A stretch of 57,893 bases of DNA, from assembly GCF_001854805.1 (NCBI RefSeq), contig NZ_MBLO01000033.1, positions 1 to 57,893 of the forward strand, written 5' to 3'. This stretch comes from Pseudofrankia coriaricola. Lineage in GTDB: Bacteria > Actinomycetota > Actinomycetes > Frankiales > Frankiaceae. This document shows, in pieces, positions 34,239-45,141 of this stretch. The notes under the pieces were generated by a model. The model had not been told where the DNA came from and did not search any database. It saw only the letters and a program-made list of their open reading frames with translations. A program made the translations under genes and the position numbers. Within the stretch, counting starts at the first letter, position 1. Every line of letters begins with the position of its first letter.

Positions 34239-34972
34239 TTACCCCTGGTTTCCGGGGCGGGCGGGCCAGGGGGCGTCGGGTGAGCGGAGGGTGGCGAAGC
34301 CGATGTCGCGGGCCCGCGCGGCCGCGAGGATCCCGACGACGGCCATCGCGTTGGTGATGTCGCCCTCGAGTACCCGCGTCACCGCCTCGTCCAGCGGCAC
34401 CCGGGCGACCGACATCTCGGCCTCCTCGTGCACCCCGGCGTACCGCTCGGTGGCGGGGATCTCCGACAGGCCCCTCGCGAGGAACACCCGGTATGCCTCG
34501 TCGGTCATTCCCGGCGAGGCCCAGACGTCGGCGAGCACCGCCCACTGCTCGGCCCGCAGCGCGGCCTCCTCGGCGAGCTCCCGCGCCGCGGCTGTCGACG
34601 CGGGCTCGCCGGGCAGGTCGAGGATCCCCGCGGGCAGCTCCCAGAGCGGCCCGCGCACCGGGTGCCGGTACTGGCGGACCATCACGACCCGCTCGGCGTC
34701 GTCGAGCGCGACCACGCCGACGGCACCGGGGTGGACGACGACGTCGCGCTGGGAGACGTCGCCGTCGGGCATCCGCACCAGGTCGCGGCGGATCGCGATG
34801 ATCCGTCCCTGGTAGGCGGTACCGCTCTCGACGACCTCGTAGCGGTGCGCGCCCGTGCCGACGGCGGCGGCCTCGCGGGAGCCCTGCCCCGGGGCTCCCG
34901 CCGCATCGGCGGCGCGGTTCCCGCCGGATCGGCTTGGCCGATCCGGGAGGTCGGCCGTCCGGGAGGCCGGGG

Positions 34973-34976
<4 letters not shown>
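34239..34976 (-). CDS. NUDIX hydrolase, ADP-ribose pyrophosphatase type
   Basis: 245 residues from a GTG at 34976 that overlaps the pyrG stop (GTGA). The NUDIX box is present: [20 protein letters not shown] followed by EA (the GX5EX7REUXEEXGU pattern), preceded by [20 protein letters not shown] and WELPAG. These match ADP-ribose pyrophosphatases, which split ADP-ribose to AMP and ribose 5-phosphate. The first 55 residues are a disordered, non-conserved extension that includes a family C element. Mycobacteria have the same pyrG-nudix order (Rv1699-Rv1700). Confidence 0.92.
34916..34966 (-). repeat. Family C palindromic element, locus 4 (inside NUDIX gene)
   Basis: Minus strand: CCTCCCGGATCGGC and GCCGATCCGGCGGGAACC form a near-perfect stem around CAA; a second partial arm CCTCCCGGACGGCC precedes it. 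The element encodes part of the N-terminal extension. Confidence 0.75.
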
Positions 34977-36709
<1,733 letters not shown>

Positions 36710-36904
36710 GCACGCTCCCGTGGTTCGGGTCCCGGCTCCCTTTGTGGGATCCGCTATGGACCATGTCCAGCCGGCATTTCCCAGCCGGTCCACGGGACTT
36801 CACAGTAACACGCCAGCTGACCTGCCCCGTTCCTCCCACACCGTGGCCTCCATCCCGATCAGCACTCCATGAGCGACGCGAAGTGCCCCTCCGAACCAAG
36901 CGGC

Positions 36905-37213
36905 CGCGGATTGGTGACGTTCAGCGGCGGGCGACCGTGCGGCGCGGAGGCGCGCCTCCGCCGAGGTGCGCCTCCGCGCGAAGCGAAGTACCCCTACGAG
37001 CACCGCGGTTTCGGTTTGGTGACGTGACAGCGGCAAGCAACCGCGCTGGGCGCGGAGGCGCGCCTCGCGGAGGCCCGGCCACGAGCGAAGCGAAGTGGTC
37101 GGGCCGCAGCGAGGTCGCCGGAGCGCCCCTGAGCGCAGGAGGACGGCGCGCGGAGGTCCCGTGGGAGCGAAGCGAGTACGGGGCCGGAGCGCGCCGCCCG
37201 CACGGAGCGAACC
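36905..37213 (-). repeat. Family B dispersed repeat, copy 3, plus a partial copy
   Basis: The full copy (37017-37213) ends about 12 bases from the recN stop and again starts TGGTTCGCTCCG reading away from that gene. A partial copy with GTGACGTTCAGCGG and GGCGCGGAGGCGCGCCTCCG lies at 36914-36962. Between pyrG start (36709) and 36900 lies a short unassigned stretch that should contain the pyrG promoter. Confidence 0.85.
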
Positions 37214-37225
37214 ATCAACACAGTC

Positions 37226-38971
37226 TCAGGGGGCGGCCTTGTCAGCGGCGGCGGCGGCGAGCAGCTCCTCGGCGTGGCCACGGGCCAGGGTCGAGTCCTC
37301 CTGGCCGGCGAGCATGCGGGACAGCTCGCGGACCCGGCCGGCGTCGTCGAGGGCGGAGACGCCGCTGCGGGTGACCGAGCCGTCGGACGCCTTGCTGACC
37401 ACCAGGTGCCGGTCGGCGAACGCGGCGACCTGCGGCAGGTGGGTGATGCAGATGACCTGGTTGGTACGGGCGAGCTTCGCGAGCCGCCGGCCGATCTCGA
37501 CCGCAGCCCGCCCCCCGACGCCGGCGTCGACCTCGTCGAACACCATCGTCACCCCGGCGTCGTCCGCGGCGAGCACCACCTCGATCGCGAGCATCACCCG
37601 CGACAGCTCACCGCCCGAGGCGCCCCTGTGCACCGGCCGGGCGGGAGCGCCGGGGTGCGGGACGAGGCGCAGCTCGACGTCGTCGACGCCGCCGGGACCG
37701 AACGCGATCCTCCGGCCGAACATCGGCAGGCCGTTCGGGTCGTCGCGCTGAGAGACGACCGCGACCACGCGGGCACGCGGCATGGCGAGGCCCGCGAGCT
37801 CGGCGGCGACCTTCTCGCCGAACTCGTGCGCGGCCCGGGAGCGGGCCGCCGACGCCTGGCCGGCGAGGTCGGCGAGCTCGTCGAGCAGGGCGTCGCGCTC
37901 GGCGGTGAGCGCCTCGGCCGAGTCGGCGCCGCCGTCGAGCTCCAGCAGGCGGCGGCCGGCCTGCTCGGCCCAGGCCAGCACGCCGTCGACGTCGGTGCCG
38001 TGCGCGCGGGTGAGGGCGGCGAGGTCGGCGCGGCGCTCCTGCGCGGCGGCGAGACGCGCCGGGTCGGCGTCGATACCGGCGGCGTAGGAGGCGAGGTCGG
38101 CGGCCACGTCGGCGAGCAGCACCGCGGCCTCGCGGATCCGGCCACCGAGGTCGGCGAGCTCCGGGTCGACGTCGGCCTCGGCGGTGACGGCCCGGCGCGC
38201 CGCGGAGACCAGGTCGACCGCGCCCGGCGAGCCGTCGCCGGCGGCCGGGTCGGCGACGAGGGCGGAGTGCGCGGTCTCGGCGGCGCGGACCAGCGCCTCG
38301 GCGTGCTCCAGACGGCGCAGCTCGCCGTCCAGCGCGACGTCCTCGCCGGGCGCCGGGGCGACCCGCTCGACGTCGGCGAGCCGGGAGCGCAGCGAATCCG
38401 CCTCGGCGGCCCGCTCACGGGAACGCTCGGTGAGGTCGGTGAGCTTCGCGCGCACCGCGGCCAGGCGTGTGTACCGCTCGCCGTAGCGGGCGAGTGGCTT
38501 CGCGACCGTCTCACCGGCGAACCGGTCGAGCGCGGCGCGCTGGGTGGACGTCTTGAGCAGCCGCTGCGCCTCGGACTGGCCGTGCACAGCGACGAGGTCC
38601 TCGGCGAGCTCGGCGAGCAGGCTCGCCGGGGCGGCGCGGCCGCCGACCTGGACCCGGGACCGGCCGTCGGCGATCAGCGTCCGGCCGATGACGAGGACGC
38701 CGTCCTCGTCGAGCTCGCCGCCGGCGTCGCGCACCCGCGCGGCCGTGGGCGAGCCCGGCGGGATGGTCAGGCGGCCCTCGACGAAGGCGCGGTCATAGCC
38801 GGGGCGGATCAGGCCGTAGTCGGCCCGTCCGCCGGTGAGCAGCCCAAGACCCTGAACAATCATCGTCTTGCCGGCGCCGGTCTCACCGGTGACCACCGTG
38901 AGGCCCGGCGCGAGATCGAGGACAGCGTCATCGATGACCCCGAGGCCACGCAGCCGAATCTCCTCGAGCAC
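37226..38971 (-). CDS. recN: DNA repair protein RecN
   Basis: 581 residues from ATG 38971. RecN is an SMC-like ATPase used in double-strand break repair. The N-terminal ATPase half has LEEIRLRGLGVIDDAVLDLA and Walker A GETGAGKTMI; the middle is a long Ala/Glu/Arg-rich coiled coil (about residues 160-360); the C-terminal half has the ABC signature (GASGGELSRVMLAIEVVL) and Walker B MVFDEVDAGVGG, then CITHLPQVAAFADRH. Length is normal for actinobacteria. Gene order nadK-recN is conserved in the phylum. Confidence 0.97.
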   Translation of the reverse strand: MLEEIRLRGLGVIDDAVLDLAPGLTVVTGETGAGKTMIVQGLGLLTGGRADYGLIRPGYDRAFVEGRLTIPPGSPTAARVRDAGGELDEDGVLVIGRTLIADGRSRVQVGGRAAPASLLAELAEDLVAVHGQSEAQRLLKTSTQRAALDRFAGETVAKPLARYGERYTRLAAVRAKLTDLTERSRERAAEADSLRSRLADVERVAPAPGEDVALDGELRRLEHAEALVRAAETAHSALVADPAAGDGSPGAVDLVSAARRAVTAEADVDPELADLGGRIREAAVLLADVAADLASYAAGIDADPARLAAAQERRADLAALTRAHGTDVDGVLAWAEQAGRRLLELDGGADSAEALTAERDALLDELADLAGQASAARSRAAHEFGEKVAAELAGLAMPRARVVAVVSQRDDPNGLPMFGRRIAFGPGGVDDVELRLVPHPGAPARPVHRGASGGELSRVMLAIEVVLAADDAGVTMVFDEVDAGVGGRAAVEIGRRLAKLARTNQVICITHLPQVAAFADRHLVVSKASDGSVTRSGVSALDDAGRVRELSRMLAGQEDSTLARGHAEELLAAAAADKAAP

Positions 38972-39041
38972 GCCCCGAACTCTAGGGCATCAGCGAGACA
39001 CCCGGCACGAAGGGACATCTTGGGCACACCTTGCGCGTGTC

Positions 39042-39090
39042 GCTTCTGGTGGGCCGGCTCGCGAAGCGAGCGAGCCGGCCCACCAGAAGC
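39042..39090. terminator. Long perfect hairpin between nadK and recN
   Basis: A 21-bp perfect stem (GCTTCTGGTGGGCCGGCTCGC at 39042-39062 less one base per strand end, paired with 39070-39090) and a GAAGCGA loop. It lies about 140 bases after the nadK stop and about 70 bases before the recN start. It has no U-tract; it may end or stabilise the nadK transcript. Confidence 0.75.
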
Positions 39091-39229
39091 ATGCCGGACA
39101 CTCCGCGCCCGGCCGACGTGGTTCGGGGTCCCGGTGCACCGTCGGGCCCGTCGTCGGTGGGCTACAGAGCTTGGCTGAGCGGCGCTCAGCACTCACGAGC
39201 GAGCCGTCTCCCGCGTGTCCGGTCCGGCG

Positions 39230-40162
39230 TTAGTCGTCGAGTGTGAAGTCGTCGATGGGCTCGGACAAACCGTTCTCGCGGGCGGCACGGCCACGCCAGC
39301 CCTCGACGGGCAGGTGGAACTTCGCCACCAGCCGGTCGGTGAACGGCCGGGCATGCACGACCGCGAGCCGGACCGGCCGGCGCCCCCGCACGACCTCGAC
39401 CCGCGAGTGCGGCGCCACCGGCACCGAGCGGCGCCCGTCGCAGTAGATCACCCCCGGCACGGGCGGCAGCACCTCGATCGCCACCGTCGACGTCGGGGAG
39501 AGCACCAGCGGCCGGGCGAACAGCGCGTGCGCGCTGATCGGGGCCACCAGCAGCGCGTCCACGCCGGGCCACATCACCGGCCCGCCGACGGAGAACGCGT
39601 AGGCGGTGGAGCCGGTCGGCGTCGAGCAGATCACCCCGTCGCAGCCCCAGCGCGACAGCGGCCGGCCGTCGATGCCGAGCACGCACTCCAGCATCTTGGC
39701 GCGCTCGGCCTTCTCCAGGGACATCTCGTTGAGCGCCCATCCGGAGTAGGCGACCTCGCCGCGGTAGCGGACCGTGACGTCGACCGTCATCCGTTCATCG
39801 ACGTGGTAGTCCTTGCGGATGACGGCGTCGACGGCCGCCTCGAGCGCGTCGGGCTCGGCTTCGGCGAGGAAGCCGACATGGCCGAGGTTGACGCCGAGCA
39901 GCGGGATGTCGGCCGAGCGGGCGAGCTCGGCGCCGCGAAGCAGCGTGCCGTCGCCACCGAGCACGAGCACGAGCTCGACCCCGACCGCCGCGCTCTCGTC
40001 ACGTGGGACGGTGCTCGGCAGGGTCAGGTCCAGGAACTCCGCCTCGTCGGCGAGCATCCGGGGCGCGATCCCGGCGGCGGCGAGCCGGTCGAGCACCCAC
40101 CGGGCGCGCCGGGCCATCCCGTCGCGACGCGGGTGGGTGAGGACGAGGATCTCCCGGCTCAT
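39230..40162 (-). CDS. nadK: NAD kinase
   Basis: 310 residues from ATG 40162, which overlaps the tlyA stop (ATGA). It phosphorylates NAD to NADP. Family marks: ILVLTHPRRDGM at the start, the GGDGTLLRGAEL nucleotide loop, LGVNLGHVGFLAE, LNEMSLEKAERAKMLE, CDGVICSTPTGSTAYAFSVG and GPVMWPGVDALLVAPISAHA. Length matches mycobacterial PpnK (307). Translational coupling to tlyA is conserved. Confidence 0.97.
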   Translation of the reverse strand: MSREILVLTHPRRDGMARRARWVLDRLAAAGIAPRMLADEAEFLDLTLPSTVPRDESAAVGVELVLVLGGDGTLLRGAELARSADIPLLGVNLGHVGFLAEAEPDALEAAVDAVIRKDYHVDERMTVDVTVRYRGEVAYSGWALNEMSLEKAERAKMLECVLGIDGRPLSRWGCDGVICSTPTGSTAYAFSVGGPVMWPGVDALLVAPISAHALFARPLVLSPTSTVAIEVLPPVPGVIYCDGRRSVPVAPHSRVEVVRGRRPVRLAVVHARPFTDRLVAKFHLPVEGWRGRAARENGLSEPIDDFTLDD

Positions 40163-41235
40163 CGCGACGTCCCCCCGCCCACCGCGGCGGCGGCCCGGGC
40201 GGCGCGGGCGGCCTGGCCGGCCGGACCGGCCTCGATCGCCTCGGCGAGCGCCGCCGGGTTCAGCGCGGGCGCGCCGGCGGCCAGCCACAGCAGGTACTCG
40301 ACGTTGCCGGCCGGCCCTGGCAGCGGGCTCGCGACCACCCCCCGCACGCCGAGCCCAAGACCGCCAGCCGCGTGGGCGATCCCCTCGACGGCCTCGGCGT
40401 GCAGCGCGACGTCGCGGACCACCCCGCCGGCGCCGAGCCGCTCGCGCCCGACCTCGAACTGCGGCTTGACGAGCAGGACGAAGTCGGCGCCGCGGGCGGC
40501 GCAGGCGACGAGCGCAGGCAGCACCAGCCGCAGCGAGATGAACGAGAGGTCGCCGACGATCAGGTCTACCGGCGCGCCGATGGCCTCAAGGGTCAGGTGC
40601 CGGGCGTTGGTCCGGTCGAGTACCTGGACGCGCGGATCGGTGCGCAGCCGCCAGTCGAGCTGCCCGTAGCCCACGTCCACGGCGACCACCGACGCCGCCC
40701 CGGCGCGCAGCAGCACGTCGGTGAACCCGCCGGTCGACGCGCCGATGTCCATCGCCCGCCGCCCGGCGACGCGCAGCGCGGGTCCCCCGCCCGGGCCCGA
40801 CGTGGCGGCCGGCGTCTCCCGGCCCGCCGGCCTGTCCAGATCGCCCGGCCCGTCCAGATCGCCCGGCCCTCGCGGTGGCGCGGAGGCCCCCGGCGCGGTC
40901 TCGTCCCGCTCGGAGGCGGCTGCCGGCCCGGCCGGCCCCGACGCGGCCGGGGGCGGCAGGGCCGCGGCCGCCTGGCCGGTCGGGTTCCGTGCTGGGGCGT
41001 CCAGCGGGGGGACGCCGAAGGCGGCGAAGGCGCCAAGCAGCTTGTGGGCGCCGCGTGAGGCGAAGCCAGGGTCGTCGCCGCCGGTGACGGCGATCGAGGT
41101 GGTGGCGTCGACGATCGTCGCCGCCTTGGTCGCGACCCGCCCGGCGACGAGCACGCGCCCGGCGGCGATCACCTCGGTGGCCTGTTCCCGTGAACGGGCA
41201 AGGCCGCGGCGGACGAGCTCGCCGTCGAGTCGCAT
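40159..41235 (-). CDS. tlyA: TlyA family rRNA methyltransferase (hemolysin A type)
   Basis: 358 residues from ATG 41235. The S4 RNA-binding domain is at the N-terminus (RLDGELVRRGLARSREQATE, VIAAGRVLVAGR), and the FtsJ-like methyltransferase domain begins with AMDIGASTGGFTDVLLRAGA and continues through VVAVDVGYGQLDWRLRTDPR, DLIVGDLSFISLRLVLPAL and LLVKPQFEVGRE. TlyA 2'-O-methylates rRNA at two cytidines and makes ribosomes sensitive to capreomycin. Between the two domains is a Pro/Ala/Gly-rich insert of about 75 residues with a tandem PGDLDGPGDLDRP motif, absent from the usual 265-275 residue proteins. Confidence 0.94.
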   Translation of the reverse strand: MRLDGELVRRGLARSREQATEVIAAGRVLVAGRVATKAATIVDATTSIAVTGGDDPGFASRGAHKLLGAFAAFGVPPLDAPARNPTGQAAAALPPPAASGPAGPAAASERDETAPGASAPPRGPGDLDGPGDLDRPAGRETPAATSGPGGGPALRVAGRRAMDIGASTGGFTDVLLRAGAASVVAVDVGYGQLDWRLRTDPRVQVLDRTNARHLTLEAIGAPVDLIVGDLSFISLRLVLPALVACAARGADFVLLVKPQFEVGRERLGAGGVVRDVALHAEAVEGIAHAAGGLGLGVRGVVASPLPGPAGNVEYLLWLAAGAPALNPAALAEAIEAGPAGQAARAARAAAAVGGGTSR

Positions 41236-41260
41236 CCTGCGTGCCACGGCTATCGCTCTC

Positions 41261-41653
41261 TCACCGGTGCCCGGGCCCGGGCACCGGCGGACCAGGACGT
41301 GGGGGGCCGGGACGTGGGAGGCCGCCGGGGATGGCCCTGGGCTGGCCGCCTGGCCGCCCCGGGGCACCTGCCGGGCCGGGACGTGCGGGCTCGCCCGGCC
41401 GCGCCGGCCCGCCGGGGCGGGCGGAGGCGGCGCCCCCTTGCTCGGCGTCCTCCGACGCGTCCAGTTCGGCGAGGGTGCCGACGAGCAGCCGGTTGACCTC
41501 CTCGAAGACGGCGACGTGCTCGGCGACCGGTAGCCCGGGCAGCGCCGCGAGCCCGGCGGACGCCGCCCGCACGCCCTCGTCGCCGGCCCGCCCGGCCACG
41601 GTCTCGTCAGGCGGTGCCGGGTCCGGACCGGGTGTTCCCGGCTCGGTGATCAC
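41261..41653 (-). CDS. Small conserved actinobacterial protein before tlyA
   Basis: 130 residues from a GTG at 41653 with GGGAGG nine bases upstream; an ATG at 41710 is in frame but lacks a ribosome site. The middle LPVAEHVAVFEEVNRLLVGT, LAELD is the recognisable core of the short protein found between the HAD phosphatase and tlyA genes in actinobacteria (position of Rv1693). The C-terminal half is Pro/Gly/Arg-rich and disordered. Function unknown; probably cotranscribed with tlyA and nadK. Confidence 0.75.
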   Translation of the reverse strand: MITEPGTPGPDPAPPDETVAGRAGDEGVRAASAGLAALPGLPVAEHVAVFEEVNRLLVGTLAELDASEDAEQGGAASARPGGPARPGEPARPGPAGAPGRPGGQPRAIPGGLPRPGPPRPGPPVPGPGHR

Positions 41654-42232
41654 CTGTCCAGCCTCCCGCGGTCGATGTCCGGTCGCACTGGCATGTTCTG
41701 GGATGTCCACGCGGGGCCTGGATCGACGGGCCGCGTCCGGCCGTCCCCAAAGCTCCGGCCGTCCCTAAAACTAGTGTCGCCTACGGCCGCCCGGAACTCG
41801 TGTCGCCCCAAACCCACCCGTGCGTGACCAACCAAACGGCGCGGCTCCGGCCATACGGCGCGCCCTCGCTCGGCGGCATCGCGCCGTTCACCGAGCCACA
41901 CCTCGAGCTCCCCGGACTACCCGGGTACCTGCCGGATCGGCGAAGCCCCGGGACCCTGCTGGACTGACGACCCGGTTCCTGGCAAATCGACGATCTGGTA
42001 GGCCGCCGGCCCGGCAGGTCCGCCGGGAGTGCGCCGGCAGGTCCGGGCCACGGCCGCCGCCGACAAAACACCCCAGATCCGCCGCTCCCCGGGACACGAC
42101 GCGCCCGGACGGCCGCCACCACCCGCGCCTGGCGGGCGAGGACGGCCCTGAGCAGGTAGGACGGTGGAGGCGCGTTTCGCCGGCCGGGCGCGGCCACCCG
42201 GATGTCCAGCAGGGCTCGAGAGGACGGTGACC
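41654..42232. other. Divergent region upstream of the tlyA operon and SCP2 gene
   Basis: About 580 bp. It contains paired direct repeats CTCCGGCCGTCCC (41754, 41735 region) and AACTAGTGTCGCC / AACTCGTGTCGCC (41770, 41796), which could be operator repeats, and a family C element on the minus strand at 41974-42002 with a related half at 41928-41943. No gene recognised. Confidence 0.45.
41974..42002 (-). repeat. Family C palindromic element, locus 5 (intergenic)
   Basis: Minus strand reads CCTACCAGATCGTCG then ATTTGCCAGGAACC, matching the consensus CCTCCCAGATCG / CGATCCGGCAGGAACC with a few changes. It is the most diverged copy. Confidence 0.55.
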
Positions 42233-42571
42233 GTGGCGGACCGGGAGCAGTGCGAGACCGCACTGCGCGGGCTTGCCGCCCGCCTTGACCAGCTCGCCGC
42301 GCGCGACAGCCGCCCGCCGCGCGCGCCCAACCGGACGCTCATGTGCCGGCTGCCCGACCTCGGCACGTCCTACGTCGCCGAGCTGCGGGGCGGCTGCCTG
42401 CGCGGCATCGCCGAGGGCGCCCACGCCTCCCAGATCACCTTCACGCTGAGCAGCGACGACCTGATCGCGATCACGGATGGCCAGCTCTCGGTGACCTCGG
42501 CCTGGGCAAGCGGCCGCCTTCGGGTCGAGGCCAGCGTGCGCGACCTCCTCCGCGTCCGTTCCCTCCTCTGA
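42233..42571 (+). CDS. SCP2-like sterol-carrier domain protein
   Basis: 112 residues from GTG 42233 (a GTG at 42227 is also possible), with GAGAGG upstream. The segment ASQITFTLSSDDLIAITDGQ, LSVTSAWASGRLRVEASVRD, LLRVRSLL has the SCP2 pattern (strand, helix, then SGKLKIEG-like strand). SCP2 domains bind hydrophobic ligands such as lipids. The gene is divergent from the tlyA operon and converges on the HAD gene; a perfect hairpin follows at 42616-42633. Confidence 0.8.
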   Translation: MADREQCETALRGLAARLDQLAARDSRPPRAPNRTLMCRLPDLGTSYVAELRGGCLRGIAEGAHASQITFTLSSDDLIAITDGQLSVTSAWASGRLRVEASVRDLLRVRSLL

Positions 42572-42615
42572 GGCCGGCCGCGCGAGGCGCCAGTGCGTCC
42601 TCGCCCGGTCACCGA

Positions 42616-42633
42616 CGGGAAGGACCCTTCCCG
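42616..42633. terminator. Short hairpin between convergent genes
   Basis: CGGGAAGG-AC-CCTTCCCG, a perfect 8-bp stem 45 bases after the SCP2 stop. Downstream (42700-42770) lie short tandem repeats of the type CGGGACNGTCGTCG, between this hairpin and the HAD stop. Confidence 0.5.
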
Positions 42634-42782
42634 CAGTGGAAACCAGACCGTCGCGGACCGCCGCCAGCAGGCGCGGGCCCGGCCGCCTGGCCGGCGACAG
42701 CCGGCTGTCCCGGGACAGCCGTCGATCCCGGGACGGTCGTCGGGCCACGGACGGTCGTCGGGCCACGGCGGCGCGACGGCCG

Positions 42783-44009
42783 TCAGGCCGGGACGGCAAG
42801 GTCCGCGCAGCCACGGGGACGGTCGCTGGCTACTCGGCGCGGCGGGCGACCGGCGTCGGAGGCCGCCCAGGCGGCGAGGCAGGCGGCTCGCAACGCGTCC
42901 AGGCCGTCATCCGGCACGCGGGCGCGACCATCGGCCCCGTCACCACCCCCCGCGTCGCCGTGCGTGCCGCCGGCGGCGGTGTCCGCGCCGCGACCCCGCG
43001 CGCCGCCCTCCAGGGCGCCGCCGTGCGCGCCCGACGGGCCGGCGGCCCGCTCGTGCCAGCGGAGGGTGCCGGCGTCGTCCACCTGGCACTCCCAGGCGCC
43101 GCAGCGGGCACGGCCATCGGGGGTGAGACGGGCCGGCGGGTGCGGGCGCAGCAGGCCGCGCAGGTCGTCGGCGAGCAGGGTCGGACGGTGCATGGGCCCG
43201 GTCGCGAGCAGCTCAACCGGGGTCGCGACGCCGGTGAGCACCAGCAGCGTCGGCGTGCCTGTGCGGGCGCCGGCCTCGATGTCGGTGTCGAGCCGGTCAC
43301 CGACGATGACCGGCCGGCGGGCGCCGGAGCGGCGCACCGACTCGGCGTGCATCGCCGGCTCCGGTTTGCCGGTCACCAAAGGCTCGGCGCCGGTCGCCGC
43401 CCGGACCATCGCGACCAGGGCGCCGTTGCCCGGCGCGAGGCCACGCTCCGTCGGCACGGTCAGGTCCGCGTTGCTCGCGACCCACAGCGCCCCGGCGCGC
43501 ACCGCGAGCGCCGCCTCGCTCAGCCGCTGGTAGGTCAGCTCGGGATCGAACCCCTGGACGACGGCCAGCGGCTGGTCACCCGCCGACGTCACCGGGGTGA
43601 GCCCCTCGGCCGCGACCGCGGCGCGCAGCCCCTCCCCGCCGACGACCAGTACCGCCGCGCCCGCCGGCAGCCGCTCGGCGAGCACGTGCGCCGCCGCCTG
43701 CGCCGACGTGATGACCTCATCCGGGCGGGCCGGCACGCCAAACGCGGTGAGCCGGGCCGCGACCCCCTCCGGGGTACGCAGCGCGTTGTTCGTCACGTAG
43801 GCCGAACGCATCCCGCGCCCCCCGGCCGCCGCGATCGCCTCGGCGGCGTGCGGCACGGCCCCGTCTCCCCGGTAGACCACGCCGTCGAGGTCGAGCAGGG
43901 CGACGTCGAACCGCTCCGCCGGCGCGGCCGCCGAGCCGCCCAGGGGCGGCCCGTAGGCCGGGTCGATCCCCTGGCCACGGGTGAGTGTCCGCTCTCCGGC
44001 CACGGTCAC
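42783..44009 (-). CDS. HAD-IIA family hydrolase (NagD/PGP-like phosphatase)
   Basis: 408 residues from GTG 44009. The HAD nucleophile motif DVALLDLDGVVYRGDGAVPH is near residue 35, motif II Thr/Asn in SAYVTNNALRTPEGVA, the cap domain in between, Lys in VTGKPEPAMHAES and motif III in VIVGDRLDTDIEAGARTG. This is the GPase/NagD-like subfamily with phosphoglycolate, glycerol phosphate or nucleotide substrates. The C-terminus carries about 100 extra residues, partly Gly-rich. The position matches Rv1692. Confidence 0.93.
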   Translation of the reverse strand: MTVAGERTLTRGQGIDPAYGPPLGGSAAAPAERFDVALLDLDGVVYRGDGAVPHAAEAIAAAGGRGMRSAYVTNNALRTPEGVAARLTAFGVPARPDEVITSAQAAAHVLAERLPAGAAVLVVGGEGLRAAVAAEGLTPVTSAGDQPLAVVQGFDPELTYQRLSEAALAVRAGALWVASNADLTVPTERGLAPGNGALVAMVRAATGAEPLVTGKPEPAMHAESVRRSGARRPVIVGDRLDTDIEAGARTGTPTLLVLTGVATPVELLATGPMHRPTLLADDLRGLLRPHPPARLTPDGRARCGAWECQVDDAGTLRWHERAAGPSGAHGGALEGGARGRGADTAAGGTHGDAGGGDGADGRARVPDDGLDALRAACLAAWAASDAGRPPRRVASDRPRGCADLAVPA

Positions 44010-44121
44010 CGCGCCGCGCCGCGGGCCGCCGGCCAGCGCGCGTCGTCCGCCGGCGTCAGGGTGGGAGGCATCCGTCCTGGTGGGCGACGGAATGGCCGCT
44101 CTGGGCGGCCGTCCTCGTCGG

Positions 44122-44553
44122 TCATACGGAGCGGGCCCGGTTCAGGAGCGCGCGGGCCCCCCGCAGCTCCCGGCCATAGTGCTGGATCTCCGGACGCATC
44201 GCCGCGGCCAGCGCCAGGTGCTCGATCGCGGTAGGCAGGTCGCCGGTGCGGCGGGCCGCCATCCCCAGGCCGAACTGGGCATAGTCGTCGGTCGGGTCCT
44301 GGTCCACGATCCAGGCGAACGTCTCCAGCGCCGCGTCGTACTGCCCGGCATCGAACTGGGCACGGGCGAGCGCCTCGCGCGCGCTGCGTGACTCCGGCTC
44401 GGCGGCGCAGGCGTGCGCCAGCAGCTGGACCGCCGCGTTGGCGTTGCCGTCTCCGTGCAGCGCGACACCGCGGGTGTACCAGTCGTACACGCTCCCGGCG
44501 GGCGAGCCCGCCGGGCCGGACTGCCGCGCGCCCTCGTCGAACTGCTCGGACAT
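44122..44553 (-). CDS. Tetratricopeptide repeat protein
   Basis: 143 residues from ATG 44553 with GGGAGG upstream. At least three TPR-type helix pairs can be read: YDWYTRGVALHGDGNANAAV, EALARAQFDAGQYDAALETF, and YAQFGLGMAARRTGDLPTAI. The protein is cytoplasmic and probably a protein-interaction adaptor. It occupies the position of Rv1691, upstream of the HAD gene and in the same direction. Confidence 0.88.
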   Translation of the reverse strand: MSEQFDEGARQSGPAGSPAGSVYDWYTRGVALHGDGNANAAVQLLAHACAAEPESRSAREALARAQFDAGQYDAALETFAWIVDQDPTDDYAQFGLGMAARRTGDLPTAIEHLALAAAMRPEIQHYGRELRGARALLNRARSV

Positions 44554-45141
44554 CAGCGCCTCCCAAAGACCTGCAACGCCAAACCGGTAGACCGTCATCC
44601 GCCTGGTGGGCGTCTCCGGCCGCCGCCGGTCACGCCCCTCGCCCACCCGCCCGTCAGCCCATCCGCGCCCAGCGCGGACCCGCCGAGGTCCTCCACCCGG
44701 GCCCGGGTGGAGGACCTTGCCCGTCGTCCAGTGTCTCCGCTCAGACGCGCCGCGTACGTCCCTTCGTCGCTTCTCATGCCCCAGACCCGCCTTGGCCGTC
44801 TGTGCCCCGCTTCCCTGCCCCGCTTCCCTGCCCCGCTCCCGTGCACGCCACCCGTGCCCAGCTCTCGGCCCGGGCGGTCCTGACCGCCTGGCGGTCAGGC
44901 GGCCGGCGCCTCCCCGCACGCTCTCCCCCCTCCGGCAGGACGGGGATACCGGGCCCGGCCAGGCGTCGACGGTGGGACCTCCAGCCGCGAACCGCCCCGT
45001 CAGGGGTCGTTCGGTCCCGCCGGGGACAGGGCTCGCGCAGGGGCGCACCGGCGCCTCGGCCATGTGACCTAGGTCGCTTCACAGCCGCGCCGGCGAAGCT
45101 CCACGATCGCGCGGCCGCCGGCGGCCCCTACGATGCGGGCC
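44554..45141. other. Divergent region with a perfect 32-bp palindrome
   Basis: About 590 bp between the TPR and DUF1015 genes, without a recognisable gene. A perfect palindrome lies at 44686-44717 with 16-bp arms (AGGTCCTCCACCCGGG) and no loop. Short direct repeats of GCTTCCCTGCCCC occur near 44810-44835. Both divergent promoters should lie here. Confidence 0.6.
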
